From: Pocillopora verrucosa
Taxonomy: Eukaryota > Cnidaria > Anthozoa > Scleractinia > Pocilloporidae
Assembly (NCBI RefSeq): GCF_036669915.1
Contig: NC_089319.1
Coordinates: 22,827,524 to 22,891,523 of the forward strand
DNA: 64,000 bases
Direction: 5' to 3'
Shown here: positions 1-11,633 of the stretch, piece by piece
Layout of the letters: each line of letters starts with the position of its first letter
How positions within the stretch are numbered: position 1 is the stretch's first letter
Translations under genes and position numbers: made by a program
Notes under the pieces: model-generated
What the model saw: only the letters and a program-made list of their open reading frames with translations
What the model was told of the DNA's origin: nothing
The model's database searches: none

Positions 1-1
1 T

Positions 2-1020
2 TGCCATGGCGCCAATGTATATCGCTTCATACCTGGGGATACTGTCGAGGAGGGAGGAACTGGGAAAAATGGGAGTAAGTGTTGTAAAATTCAGCGTGAT
101 AGGATAAGTCTCAGAGAAAGAGTCCAGACATCTATAACATAATCGTCCTTAAGTTTTTTTCAGAATCAAACTCTCTAGTCTCTTAGGAACACCTCTACTA
201 AATGGGTCTCTGACGTTAATCCTCTCTTGATTTGTCATTAAGTCATGCTAGAATGTGTCAGCTGATTCACGGAATGAGGCAAATGGTGGGGGAGGGGGTG
301 GGAGTTGAAATGTTTTATAACTTATGAATAGCTATAGGTTACGACATCATTTTTCATATCTTCCTTCTTTTTTTCGAAAAAACTCGTGTTATATTTTGAT
401 TAATGTTTAGTTAAACACAAAGATACAACTTCATTAATGTTTCAATGTTTTTTGAAGATGTTTTTTCTACGTCTTCAAAAAAGAATCAGATTATTAGACC
501 CGCGCTCTAACTGAAATTTGACGGAGAAAATGAAATTAAACATCATGACCGACACGTTCTCAAGATGCCACAGAAATTTTTAAATATGTTGTTAGTCATA
601 TCAAGGCATTGCCTTGGAATAAATTGACCCATTTTACACTAATTTTTTTGTTTATCTTCATCAGCCACCAAAAATTCATCCTCCACAGTCACTGGAACTT
701 TGAAACCCAAAACATCCCACAGGAATACAACCCTTCGAACGATTGGCCGCCCTCGAAAGAGAAGACAAGGTGGGGCTTTGTTGGGCTCCCTGCTCAGGAG
801 GCAAATGAAGAAGATGAAAAGACAGAATACCAACAGCAATTCATCTTGTGGTATCCTTGATGGTTGTACTCGCATTTGTGTTGGCCAAAACGAGAAATTT
901 ACCCACGTGTCCGACTGCACACAGTTTAAGATCAAATGCACGTCCAAAAGGTTATTCAGATCTCGTTCAAGAACGGGAAGAGGAAAGGATAAAAGGAAAA
1001 ACCCGCGGAGAAATAATTAA
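2..1020 (+). CDS. C-terminal part of an unrecognised basic, Cys-containing protein (partial, last two exons)
   Basis: Two exons join in one frame: from the window edge to 74 (donor gtaagt at 75) and 665-1020 (acceptor tcag at 661-664, stop TAA). The donor leaves phase 1 in the frame starting at base 2, and the second exon continues that frame. The joined tail has a Thr/Ser-rich stretch with possible N-glycosylation sites, a strongly basic segment (GRPRKRRQ and MKKMKRQ), five cysteines within about 30 residues (CGILDGC, CVGQ, SDC, KIKC), and a basic end rich in Arg and Lys. This looks like the tail of a secreted or matrix protein, possibly heparin-binding, but I do not recognise a family. The 5' part lies outside the window, so signal peptide and domain order are unknown. 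The fit of phases supports the join; the product is not assigned. Confidence 0.5.
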
Positions 1021-1933
1021 GGAAGTGACTCGGAGTGCGTAACAGGACATGAATGGTTAATGAAGAAAACACTTTAAGACTTTCTGTTTCAGCCCACGCC
1101 TCAGTAAATATTTTCACAAATAGGGACTTTTTTAAATCCATGTTACCATTCTAATGCTCATCGAAGTGAATGCAATCTGGGACTGTTTTTGACAATCTAT
1201 TGAATGAAGAAAGAAATCAGCCTGTAGAAGAAAGGGGAACAACCTTTCGTGAAAATTGTGATCAGTTGAGTGATTGCTACAAAATTCTTTAACTGTCTAC
1301 ACACGCTACGTCTAAAAAAATCGTTTGTTGAATAAGGAATTCACTTTTCTTTCTAAATTTTTCCTCACATAATTTTACTTTGAGCGCCACAAAGGCGTCC
1401 TTAGAGATCATTAAAAATTCGGTAAGTACTGCGTTGAACATATATTTTAGCAGGCTGGCCATAAAATGGCCGATAATATTAGATATTAACTGCACTCCAC
1501 TTTGCCTCGATTGCAAAGAGACCGCCGACACTTCCGTGTCACGTGACAATACTTATCTTACAAGGAATGCTCATACAGGGCTATACAGTAAGATTAAGCA
1601 CTCGGAAACTTGAGTTGAGTGGGGTGAACAACACAACAATAACGACCCTAAAGATAGAATCTATGGTTTTGTGGACATAATAACATATAAAGATGAATTA
1701 ATCTCAGTTTTCTCATTGGTTGAGGGTAGAAGATATTGCAAATATCGCCACCTTTCTTTTGAAGTGATGAGAAGAAACTGGAAAGCTAGAAAAATGTCAC
1801 CACAACCAGTGGCTCTCCAAAATTCTGCTTATCCACACTCTTGATTTTGCACTTTCGCGTCGAAGATGATGCTCTGCGCTTTTGCTTGCGGAGATTTCTC
1901 TTGTGTTAGTGATAAGTAGTAAAGGATAGAGTA
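1021..1933. other. Intergenic, no gene seen
   Basis: AT-rich sequence downstream of the left-edge gene. Short open frames such as 1380-1613 lack splice context, a signal peptide or any recognisable motif. Confidence 0.5.
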
Positions 1934-2043
1934 ATGCATGTCTGCAATGCATGTCTGCGATGCATGTCTGCGATGCATGTCTGTGATGCATGCCAGCAAT
2001 GCATGTTTGCAGTGCATGTCTGCAATGCATGTCTACAATGCGG
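1934..2043 (+). repeat. 13-bp minisatellite, about 8.5 copies
   Basis: Eight consecutive units of ATGCATGTCTGCR begin at 1934, 1947, 1960, 1973, 1986, 1999, 2012 and 2025, with a broken ninth. Each unit contains the palindrome ATGCAT. Changes are confined to single positions in units 4-8. The unit is not a multiple of three, yet both strands stay open across it, which explains several spurious open frames here. It is too short and too regular for a CRISPR array. Confidence 0.9.
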
Positions 2044-5000
2044 AGAAACCATCCCACGATGGAATGACGGCTTGCAAATGGTATTGGTTGCTTGTAAATG
2101 ATTTTTTGAGTTGGATTCTGTAAATAGAATACGTAGTTTTTTATGGAAAATTTGGATGGTTCTTAAAGAGCAAATATAAGCTTTGAAAATGTCATCAAAG
2201 TATTTATGTCATTCATGTACAAGTGGGTCTCCGTCTGACAATTTTATTGAGCGATCGAGGCAAGATGGATTACCAACAAACTTTGATATCAGTGGTCTTT
2301 CAGGATTGATAGATTCTTTTTCTCAAATACTTCTATTAATTAAACTCCACGTCAAGTGAAAAAACGAATGTTCAAACTAACGCCCTCGGTTTTAACTGTT
2401 AATGCACACTTAACTGCATATATCACATGAGGATAAACCTAGGTATCCTTTTCCGCTTAAATAAAACGCGCAATAAAACTTTTTCTTATTTAGATACGAT
2501 ATATAGGAAACATAAATACGGATGCACAGAAAATAACATTGCTTAATGAGGATCTTCTTTGAAAATAAAGGATTAATTCAATGAACATCAATTAAAGGTA
2601 GTGAAGTACAACTCCATTGTACTCTGACGCTTGTTTACTAATTGGACAAACAACATGCGGCGCTAAATTGACACCTTCAAATAAAAGGAAAAAGAACTGG
2701 TTCTCTTTGGCACACCAGTAAGTGAGAAATTAGAGTTTCTGATTGTATCAGTAAATATAGAATAATTCATGGCATCTGTAGCACTTTAAAACTGGCGCTG
2801 AATGTTGAGTAAGCGTCTCTATAAGCCTCCCTTAATACAAATCTTACTTCATACGCTTCTTCATGAAACAGGACATACGGTTGTATAATCAAACAAATTA
2901 AAGCCTATTAGTAGCGTACTGACAATTGTCCTATTTCATAAAACATACTTGTGACTGACTGTTCGTGCAGACCTTTCATGGTCCATTTGTACCAATTTCT
3001 TCCTCAGCGTTCATAAAATGTATTAAAACCTTTTGGGTAGAATTATGGCAGATGGGAAATCAAAGTGAGAACGAAAACGCATTACTGCTGATCTAGAACG
3101 CTGAGTTTGTTTAATTTTCCCTCGTGATCTACGTGTTCAATGTCAAAGCCAAACTTTGCTTGATTAATAGAGGATAATGAAAAGCAGCAAACCATTTCCG
3201 ACAAAAAAACGGAATATTTCTCTTCACGTTTTTAAACATAGGAAAAGAGGAATATGTTCCTTAAAGTTATCTACGGTTTTGTCATCAAACAATTAGGTGG
3301 TCTTCACTTCATATTTCACCTGTAGAGAATCAGAAAAAATAGACTTGTACTAGCTAATCAAGAAATTTTTATCACTTAATCTTATTTGCAATTCTAATAA
3401 AATAAATGTGCGGAAATTTGCCCTAACTGAACAACACCACGTACTTAAAATCAGAAACACATCTCCACACCTGAGAAGATTGGCAAGGAACCTCAACGGC
3501 TGCTAGTTACAGTGTGTGGTATCGAATCCTTGGTCCATATTTCACCAAACAGTAAAGGTTTGTCAGAAACTTTTCAAAAACTACATATTCCGCTTAACAC
3601 ATTTTCAAATCTTCGACGTCAAATGAAATTTTGAAGTATTCTATGGATAAATCATACAAACATTGTCGTTTACAATTCATCATCTTTGGTACGTTTCGAC
3701 ACAGCTATGATACATTAATGTGTTCCAAGGTCCGTGAACTGTCTCTACGTTTCAAAAGCTCGGCGAATTCTGTTATTATATCATTGTGGTTTAAGATTAT
3801 TCGCTGAAAACCCTAGCGTTTGATGCTTTTGACTCTAACATGTTTTCTTGTAACAAAAACGAAAATGTGGACCTTTTTGCTCTGAAACACAAATATCGGA
3901 CAATTTTTTATGTTTTTTAAAGCATGATCAGTCTATGATCCAAAGTTTCGTATTCAAGATAGAATTCTTAATCTAGCAGCATAAACTTCACTAGGTACGT
4001 AAGTCCAACAAGCGCACAAGTTGGCTTAAAGTTATGTGATGAAACAGACTTATTAGTTTGGAGACAGCTGTTTATTCAGTTCTACGAGAATTTGTATAAG
4101 AAAAAAATATACTCGTGTCTTTAGATACAACTTTTCTTGATTGTTCTAACTCTCTGAGATTATATCTCTATTTCAACTTCTTTTGGCTACATTTTATGGT
4201 ACGATGTTTATTCCAAACCTTTCTGGTAAAGTCAATCAAACATCAAGACTTTCCTCAATCTGCGAACAACTGGAGTAATTGAACAACGAACATAATAATT
4301 TAAGTGCAAAATGGTCTTTTGCATATTAACTTTGGCAATCAATATATCGTGTAAAACTGACACCTTAAAATCAGTAGCCACCAATTGGTGAGAAATACGA
4401 GTTATTGCTTGGAATAATTTATTATAAACAGGATCAGGACCATAAACAGCAATTAAAAACGCTCTCGATCAATGACCAAATTGCAGGTATTGTTAACATG
4501 TAATTTCTTGAATATTTGATGTAAACTTAACTTTCCGGATGTTTTTTGCAAGCGCATGCGCTGTTGGTTTAACAAGCTTAAACATGTCTAATTTGATAAT
4601 TATTGAGCCCCATCAAATATTGTTTTCTTTTCCAGAGAAAACAGTTTGCGAATGTGGGGGTTCAAAATAGTTTATACCTTACCAGAAATACACGTCAGCT
4701 TTTATTTCAGCATTCTGGAGTAAAATAAATGATTTGTCTGCTCCGAAACTGAGAGGTCCAGGAAGAGCAATACTCTCTTTTTAAGTATTTTGTGTACGGG
4801 CGAACATCCTAAGTAAGGGATCCTAGCCTGAAGCACGCTATTCGCTACTTGGAAATGAGGATTTAAATCCTGGATCAAATTACATCTAAACCACAACCTA
4901 AATTCGTACTTTAAAAATAAAGATCTCAATAGGAGAGTGACTTCAGTTTTGACCATAATTCACTTATTCTACCGAAGAAGTAGTAAAACAAAATGAAATG

Positions 5001-8000
5001 TTTTGTTTGAGGGCATATGCGATCGAAACAAGTTCGACAAACATGAAAAAAAATTCTAAAATTCAGGAATACAAATATCAAGAAATAATATCGCTGCATT
5101 GTTTCATGACTAATCCAACAATAATATACCAAATGAAATAAAGAGATCCTTAACATGTCTTGACCAAATCTGACGACCATATTTTCCACCTTGTATACCC
5201 AACGATTTCGCCATCGAGTTGAAAAAGAATTTAAACGAAAATAAGAAAAAAAATGATACGGGAAAAGCTTGAGAACGCTCGAGGCGTTAAAAAAAAAAAG
5301 ATGTACCATGAATGTTTTTTTTTTCCCAGTAAGTACCATAATTGGAAAAAATTTGCAATCTCCTGTTATAAGAGTGATATACGTTTCTTTCTGAACATAA
5401 GAACCCTCATATTCACTTTAAGATTTTGCCGGGTATTTAGAAAAATATATAATTAAATTAAGCAAAAAGGAAGAAAAAACACGATATTTACGCATTTTGT
5501 GCTCAGGTTTGGACGAAATTAAGTTATCTCATCATTGAAAACAATGACGAAAATCTCTCACATCACCTGCAAATTGAATCTTGAGTAAAAAGGATTCTTC
5601 CGACAGTAGTTTGTGAGGCTGAAATTCGTGCAAAACACCATTTTGCTAAATAGAGTCAGAACTTGATTTGAATATGTCATGATTAATTTTTTCTTCGCAC
5701 TAAAAGCTTAAACGTCTGGTGCAAACATAGGACTGTCTAATGTTATATGATGCGCTTGCCCCAGCTGTAAAGAAACATATGAAGGTAAAAGTCGGTTTTA
5801 TACTGCAACACATTTCGTGTTTGTTAATTTCAGTTCAGAGCATTGAGTTGTTTAGTGAGTGTGCAAAAAGAGTCCTTCAGGATACATACGTTTGCTAATT
5901 TACTTCAGAATAATACAGGAAAGAGTTGATAAACACAATATCGGACGGTAAGCTCAGGCGAGAACTAATTGAAATTTTCACACGATAAAAAGCCACTGGT
6001 TCAATTGGAGACTATCTTTATTATTGTTATCATCGGTCAGATAAAATCCTTTTTTCAATGGGCAGTGTAAACACTTTGGATGGAAAATCGCCTCGGTTGA
6101 AACGAAATGAAAAAATACGCGAAAACCGCAGCAATAAAATGCTTCTTTTATATTGTACGATTCGTCTTTTAGAATTTTCTTATAAAACGATGTACTGTTG
6201 ATTCTCAACTTTTACTTTTAAATCAGTGGGGTTTTATTAAACTTTTGCTCTTCAATCGAAATGCTCCTTCCAGTCCGACGAAAAAATTATAGAGTTTTAG
6301 TTTTCAAATTTAATTTCATGCATGGGAACCGACTGTAAAATTGCGTATAAATTGCCCGTAAAGATCAAAACTATAGTAGATTAGGGAAGTGTTACGAATA
6401 ATTGTGATGTAAATTCACAGTGATTAGGCAGTGATGCTCAAAAAGGCATAATCCAATATTCCATACTGCATTTCCAAATTGCATTTGACTCACGAATGCA
6501 ACTTTAAGATAAAGTAAAATAAGTAGTTTGTGGATCGAGAAAAAGCTCAAAACTGATGATGAATTTTAGGTTACCACTGTCGAAAGAAAGAGACGAAATA
6601 GGAGGAAGTTACTATAAACACCGGAAGGTTTTTGCGGTTACTTGCAATCTAGACCAAAAATTAAGCAGAGAGAAAACGTATTTGTGTTTAAAAGAACGAT
6701 AGCATATGACAAGCATGCGGTCAAACAACATTTAAGGGTGTTATTGACCACGATGAAGCACTTATGTTTTCATGTTAAAGGCAAGTCTTCTGTAAGGATT
6801 GTTTGGCGCAACGCGAACATGATTTTAATTGGAAGGAGTATTTGCAAGCTATGATAAAGGCAGGGATGTTTTTGGTTTAAAAAATGACCGAGAGGCATGT
6901 ACGTGCTTCGAGTTGTAACCGTTTTTCCGTGCTTAATTAGTGTTTACCAAAGATTCTATCTAGATCAATTGCCAATAAAGCTTTAGTCTTATAGATATAG
7001 TCTGTAAAACACAAGACCGGATTCTTCTCCATTTAAAGTACGCTCCCAGTGCATTTGAAGTGAGAAAATCGGAGATAACATCTAGAATTTCGAGAAAAAT
7101 GTACACATTCTGCATATTCAGATGCTGATTAGATTTTTGCGGGAAGTGGTTGTGGTATAAATACATTAGAATTACAAGCGTCGATTCACTTTAACAAGAA
7201 GTGTTCCTCTTTTACAACTTTTCAGAATTTTAGAGGCGCGACTTCTTCAGCGATCTCGTTCTCAGGTTGGTATCCTCACCATTACTTATTAAGAGCGATC
7301 AGGCAATTTTAAAAGAAAACAAACAAAACTAACATAAAATTCACAAAACATTTCTATTCCTCAATGACCGAAAATGATCCGCTCAAATTTTATATTTTTG
7401 AAACAAACGCATCGCTTGTACCGAAGGTAATGAGGAATTTCACATGAATTTCAAAAATATTTCAAAGCAAAGGGTAATGTGATCAAGAAGGTTATTTGCT
7501 GGTTAAATTGACCAAAAGAAAGCGAACAAAGCTGCAATACTAAAATTTTGAGATGCAAATAATTTTGAAACGATATGGGTAGGACTTTTTCCCAATCGAA
7601 AATTCGAAAGTTAATATGTCATTTAGAAAAATTACAGGAGAAGACAATTTCCCAAAATGTAGAAGAGCAGTCGTGGTTCTATAATTGTTATTTGTACATG
7701 TTTTAATATATCGGTGCCTGACTTTTAGTCTCTTTTTTTTTAATCTGATATTTGTCACCGCGTTTTGTTACGAACCTTTTAATAGTATTTGGGCTTAAGG
7801 AGTGGTGTTCATCGTGTTTTAATTAAGTTTTAAATTATTTTGGATTAAAAATGGCCCAATGCGATGTTATGTCAAAAGTCATCTTAGCGATATTTTTTTT
7901 TTCTCTGAAGTAGCTCAGAAGTACTGGGCCAAAAGTCGTCGTAAGGAAATTTGAAACCAGTACCAGTTTGAGAGACTTCAAGAACGGGTAGTTTTCGTAT

Positions 8001-9000
8001 AAATTTAGCACTAACGCACACCATTCATCCGAGTCTTTTTGCTGAAGATATCATCCGCGATTATGTCTCCGCCAGTTAAACCCCATCATTTCATGTGATT
8101 GGTTCAAACCTTGTGGGACTCGATAAACTCAATGATACGCTTGTCCACTGAATGCGAGTCGTTACTTTCTTTAAAATAAATCTCCCTCGCAAATCTTTTT
8201 TGCAGTACATCATGGATTGCAGTCATTAACAACCCAAGACGAGTCTGAATTAATTATAAATGTGCATGCCAGGTTTTCAATCTTCATGTTGTGTCAAAGA
8301 ACTGTTGGTTGGGTAGAAAGAATAATGGAGAAAAAGAGTTTATTTAGTTAAAAAAAAACAACAGAAAAACAAAACAAAACAAATAAAAAAACAAAACAAA
8401 AAAAAAAGGTAAATAAAACGAGTCTTACCTCCTAAAATACAATAACGGATCTCTTTCATAGCACAATACCTCATATGCGATCCATTATAGGCATTTCTCA
8501 TGATGCTATGTCCTGAAAGCAATAAAAACATTTTAAAACCACCGATATGGGTGCCAATTCGACCACCATTTGTTTTTTCTTCGCCGAAGAACGCCGCAGT
8601 CGTATTAGTCAGCGGTTGACAAATAGGTGGAGTAATATGCTCATAAATTCCTGTGGAAGGACGATACATCATCTCACAAGAAATGTTTACATTACCATAT
8701 TTTCTTAAGTATAGGGCTCTCAGCTCGCGGGTTGGAGCTGCGCTGTTGAAATTCCGAATGCGCGGTCATTGATTCTCAGCTCAAATCTACCACTAGATCT
8801 GCCTGAAAGTCACCTCTGATTGTGATTTCGTTACAAATCTTTATTTAGTTAACAAACGATAAGAGTCACGTCAAAATCTCGTAAGAAACGAACGTCTGAA
8901 CGTTAGGGGCAAACGGGTTTAACCACAAACTAGTTGAATTCGTGCAGCTTGCCGTAAACTATTTCAAATATGCAGACTTCATTTTGTTTCTTATTTACAG
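2044..9000. other. Long gene-poor AT-rich stretch
   Basis: I see no convincing gene in these 7 kb. Open frames are short, low in complexity and without family motifs. The only segment with a credible splice donor is on the minus strand near 8404-8672 (reported as a finding). A poly-A/AAAC-rich stretch lies at 8349-8408. Just before the next gene, ttatttacag at 8991-9000 looks like the acceptor of an untranslated first exon. Confidence 0.5.
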
Positions 9001-9012
9001 TTTACTTACGAC

Positions 9013-9798
9013 ATGGCTGGAAAACTTATTATCCTTTGCTTCTTGTTGGCGGTAGTCACAATTGCAACTTGCAAACCACGAAATCCTTTTGCAGGTCTTT
9101 CCCAGCGAGGTAGGTCTTATTTCAAAAGACATCATATGCTCAGATTAAAACGGATCAAACTATGATAGTCTTTCTACAATCCCATAGAAGGTTAACCTGC
9201 AATGGACTTGCATCCGATGCTGGAGAGTAGAAATATTTCTAGTCGCCTCATGCTACAGAGACCACGACAAGATGCTGGCTTAATTTATCGCTGGGGAGGG
9301 AGGGAGGGAGCGGACGATTTTTACATGATCCCTCGGTTAGGTTCTGTAGGTAACATTCTAACGATTCTCCCCTCCTTGGCTGTTCAACTGCACTCACCAT
9401 TCCATAGTTACCCTGTTAGACTCTGTTGGCGACAACTAATCCCCCTTGTTCCACATGAAAAATATATGTTCCTCAAAATCCTCGGCCCTACCCCTTCCCC
9501 CTTCCCGAGAAAAATAATGAGTGGCCCTCAAGCGCTGTCTGAAAGGGGCACTTGGATCAGGGACAGACTTCTAAAACTTTAACTGCATTTTACAACAGAT
9601 ATTTTGATGCTCGGAGAGGAAAAGCGCGGTGGCAGTTGTCCAAGGATGAGTTACTGTTCCACCTCCTCTAATTGCCAGGGTTCAGTCACCGATCAAAACG
9701 GAGAAGAGGTTGGACTTTTTCTTGTTACCCCTGGAACTTGTGGTTCAGGATTTAATACGGTGTGCTGCACGGAGTTCATGTACTATGGTGGTCTTTAG
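9013..9798 (+). CDS. Secreted six-cysteine peptide precursor, CLIP-like cysteine spacing
   Basis: Two coding exons, 9013-9109 and 9599-9798, join at phase 1 and encode 98 residues. Residues 1-20 form a signal peptide (MAGK followed by a Leu/Ile/Val-rich core). A short propeptide ends at the dibasic site Lys41-Arg42. The mature part (43-98) has six cysteines at 46, 52, 58, 80, 88 and 89, giving C-x5-C-x5-C-x21-C-x7-CC. A Gly follows the fourth Cys and a Val precedes the final CC, as in arthropod CLIP domains. The product is probably secreted and cleaved by a furin-type protease. A role as antimicrobial, toxin-like or signalling peptide cannot be told from sequence. The acceptor at 8999-9000 suggests a noncoding first exon upstream. 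No protease domain follows, unlike most CLIP proteins. Confidence 0.72.
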
Positions 9799-10248
9799 AG
9801 AGTTCAGGTACTTCATATATAGAGCGAAAGTATCTTTATTTATTTATTTATTCATTTGCGTTATTTAGATAGCCTGGCCCAGTTCAGCTAGTGTAAACGA
9901 TAACAAGGCCAGACCTCAACATCAGGAGCTAGGTTTCCTACTTTTAGAGAGAAGTGCGCAGGTTCTTTAACGTCCCTGCTAGCCAGCACACAGGCGATTC
10001 AATTGATTTTTCCATTTTTGTCATCTTGCGGCGGTGAGCTGTCTATAGACAGGCTTGAGGCTAAGTTCTTTAAAGTACATTAAAATTCTTACTTTTATTC
10101 TTTTTGTTAATGCACAGGTAGACCAGCCAACACAGCAAGCTGCAAGAAGTCATATTTACATCAAAAATAGCCAGTCTCTCTTTAGGTGTGATTATCAAAT
10201 CTTTAAAAGTCTCGATTCGTTTTTTTTGTAATTTCATCATGAGAGTAT

Positions 10249-10254
10249 AATAAA
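10249..10254 (+). promoter_or_regulatory. Candidate polyadenylation signal of the 9013-9798 peptide gene
   Basis: AATAAA about 450 bases after the stop codon, the first canonical hexamer in that 3' flank. Position only; no transcript support. Confidence 0.4.
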
Positions 10255-11633
10255 GACTGCATTAAACTGGATTCAATTATTGCATTTTGAGATCACTAAA
10301 GCAAAACTTTATTTTAACCCCCCCCCACTACCTCTTTTTCTATCTCATAAAACATGTTATCTCACTTAAGCCGTGGAAGTGGTTCATTCATGACTTCTCA
10401 TTTCAGTACCAAGAGATGGTCCCACCAACAACTGATGAGACTATAAAATTGAATTAGTTTGAGTAGATCGTCGTACCTTCTCTTACTTATCGACGAGGGA
10501 TGCATGGTAGGAAGAGGGACAAATTAAAATCATTAGTTTTCACATGGGGGATCGGATGATTTTGGTTGCGTCACATTAAAATTTACCTGATCCCCGCCTC
10601 ACTGGTATTCGATTTTCTACAAGCCCCCTTTACACTCTGTTAGCAACGACTGATCTTCGCTCCGTTCCCCCTACCCCCCCCCCCTCCGCCCCCCGTGACA
10701 AATGTTGCTTTTAATCACATGATTATATTCTACCGATTAAAATTATTGTAATGTTTTATTCGTAAAACAGTCTATAACTGCGATAGAGTTACTAACATGG
10801 AAAAATAAAATGGAATAAAAAATATATATTCATCCTCCGACTTATAAATGTAAAATTTGTAGTTTTCAAATAGCAAGGATGATGATTTCCCCAAAAATGA
10901 GTATCGCAGGTCTGTTTTGTTCGTTCAACATCTTCTCTAACAAGGTCACATTTCTCTTAGTGTATCAACGAACAGAATTTACATCAGGTAGTTTCTAAAC
11001 AATTTGTCGAATGGTTTGCCTGACAAAATAAAAAATTTCCTCAACGTGCCAAAACATTTTTCATACTGTTACGCGCTCGAATTTACAGCCGGATTTTCGG
11101 TGCAAGGAATTTTCTGTCAGAAGTAAGGGGAAACCCGGGCAAAGCTAAGGGAGAACTGTTACCTTGTTTGTGCCCTTGGACTCAGTAAACGTTCACAAAC
11201 AGCTTACTGACACCGTCGAAACGGATATTATTGAGTATGCAGAGCGTTGTTGTAAAAAAAACCCGGTTTTTTTCGTCTTCTTTTCTCCGTATCAACGGCA
11301 ACGGGCTAGGTTCTTTTACTTTAATCAACATTAAAAAGGAATCTCTCACGTCATTCAACGCAAGGTTGAAAATTCTCGAATGGCAAGGTTACTAGAGGTT
11401 ACTATGACGAGTATCGGGCATGTGACCAGAGCTCCTGGGGATGAATGTGTTTCAGTCTAGATCCCAATCTTTCCACGTCCAGTAATATTTCGATATTTTT
11501 GCATGTGCATGCTGGAAATCTACATAATCTTTTGTTGCTCATTTTCGGTGTGGTAAGGTCACCGTTTTATTTCGAAATCAGTTTAATGTGAAAAGCTTGG
11601 CTAGTCCACTAAGCAGTGTCGCAGTCAGAGAGG
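10255..11633. other. Intergenic, low-complexity tracts
   Basis: Poly-C tracts near 10318-10326 and 10674-10695. No gene seen. The last 200 bases before 11634 hold the promoter and 5' UTR of PTDSS2, but no clear TATA box is visible. Confidence 0.45.

Noticed and set aside
1934..2043. CRISPR-like spaced repeat
   Set aside because: Units abut directly without unique spacers and the setting is eukaryotic.
1797..2123. Open frames on both strands across 1797-2123 rich in His/Cys/Met
   Set aside because: They are read-through of the 13-bp minisatellite; no start context, splice sites or conservation evident.
4926..5339. 137-codon minus-strand frame
   Set aside because: Phe/Tyr-rich translation of AT-rich DNA, no motif, no splice context.
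9202..9582. 126-codon open frame between the two exons of the first peptide gene
   Set aside because: Lies in an intron with good donor and acceptor on both sides; composition is ordinary and no motif is recognised.
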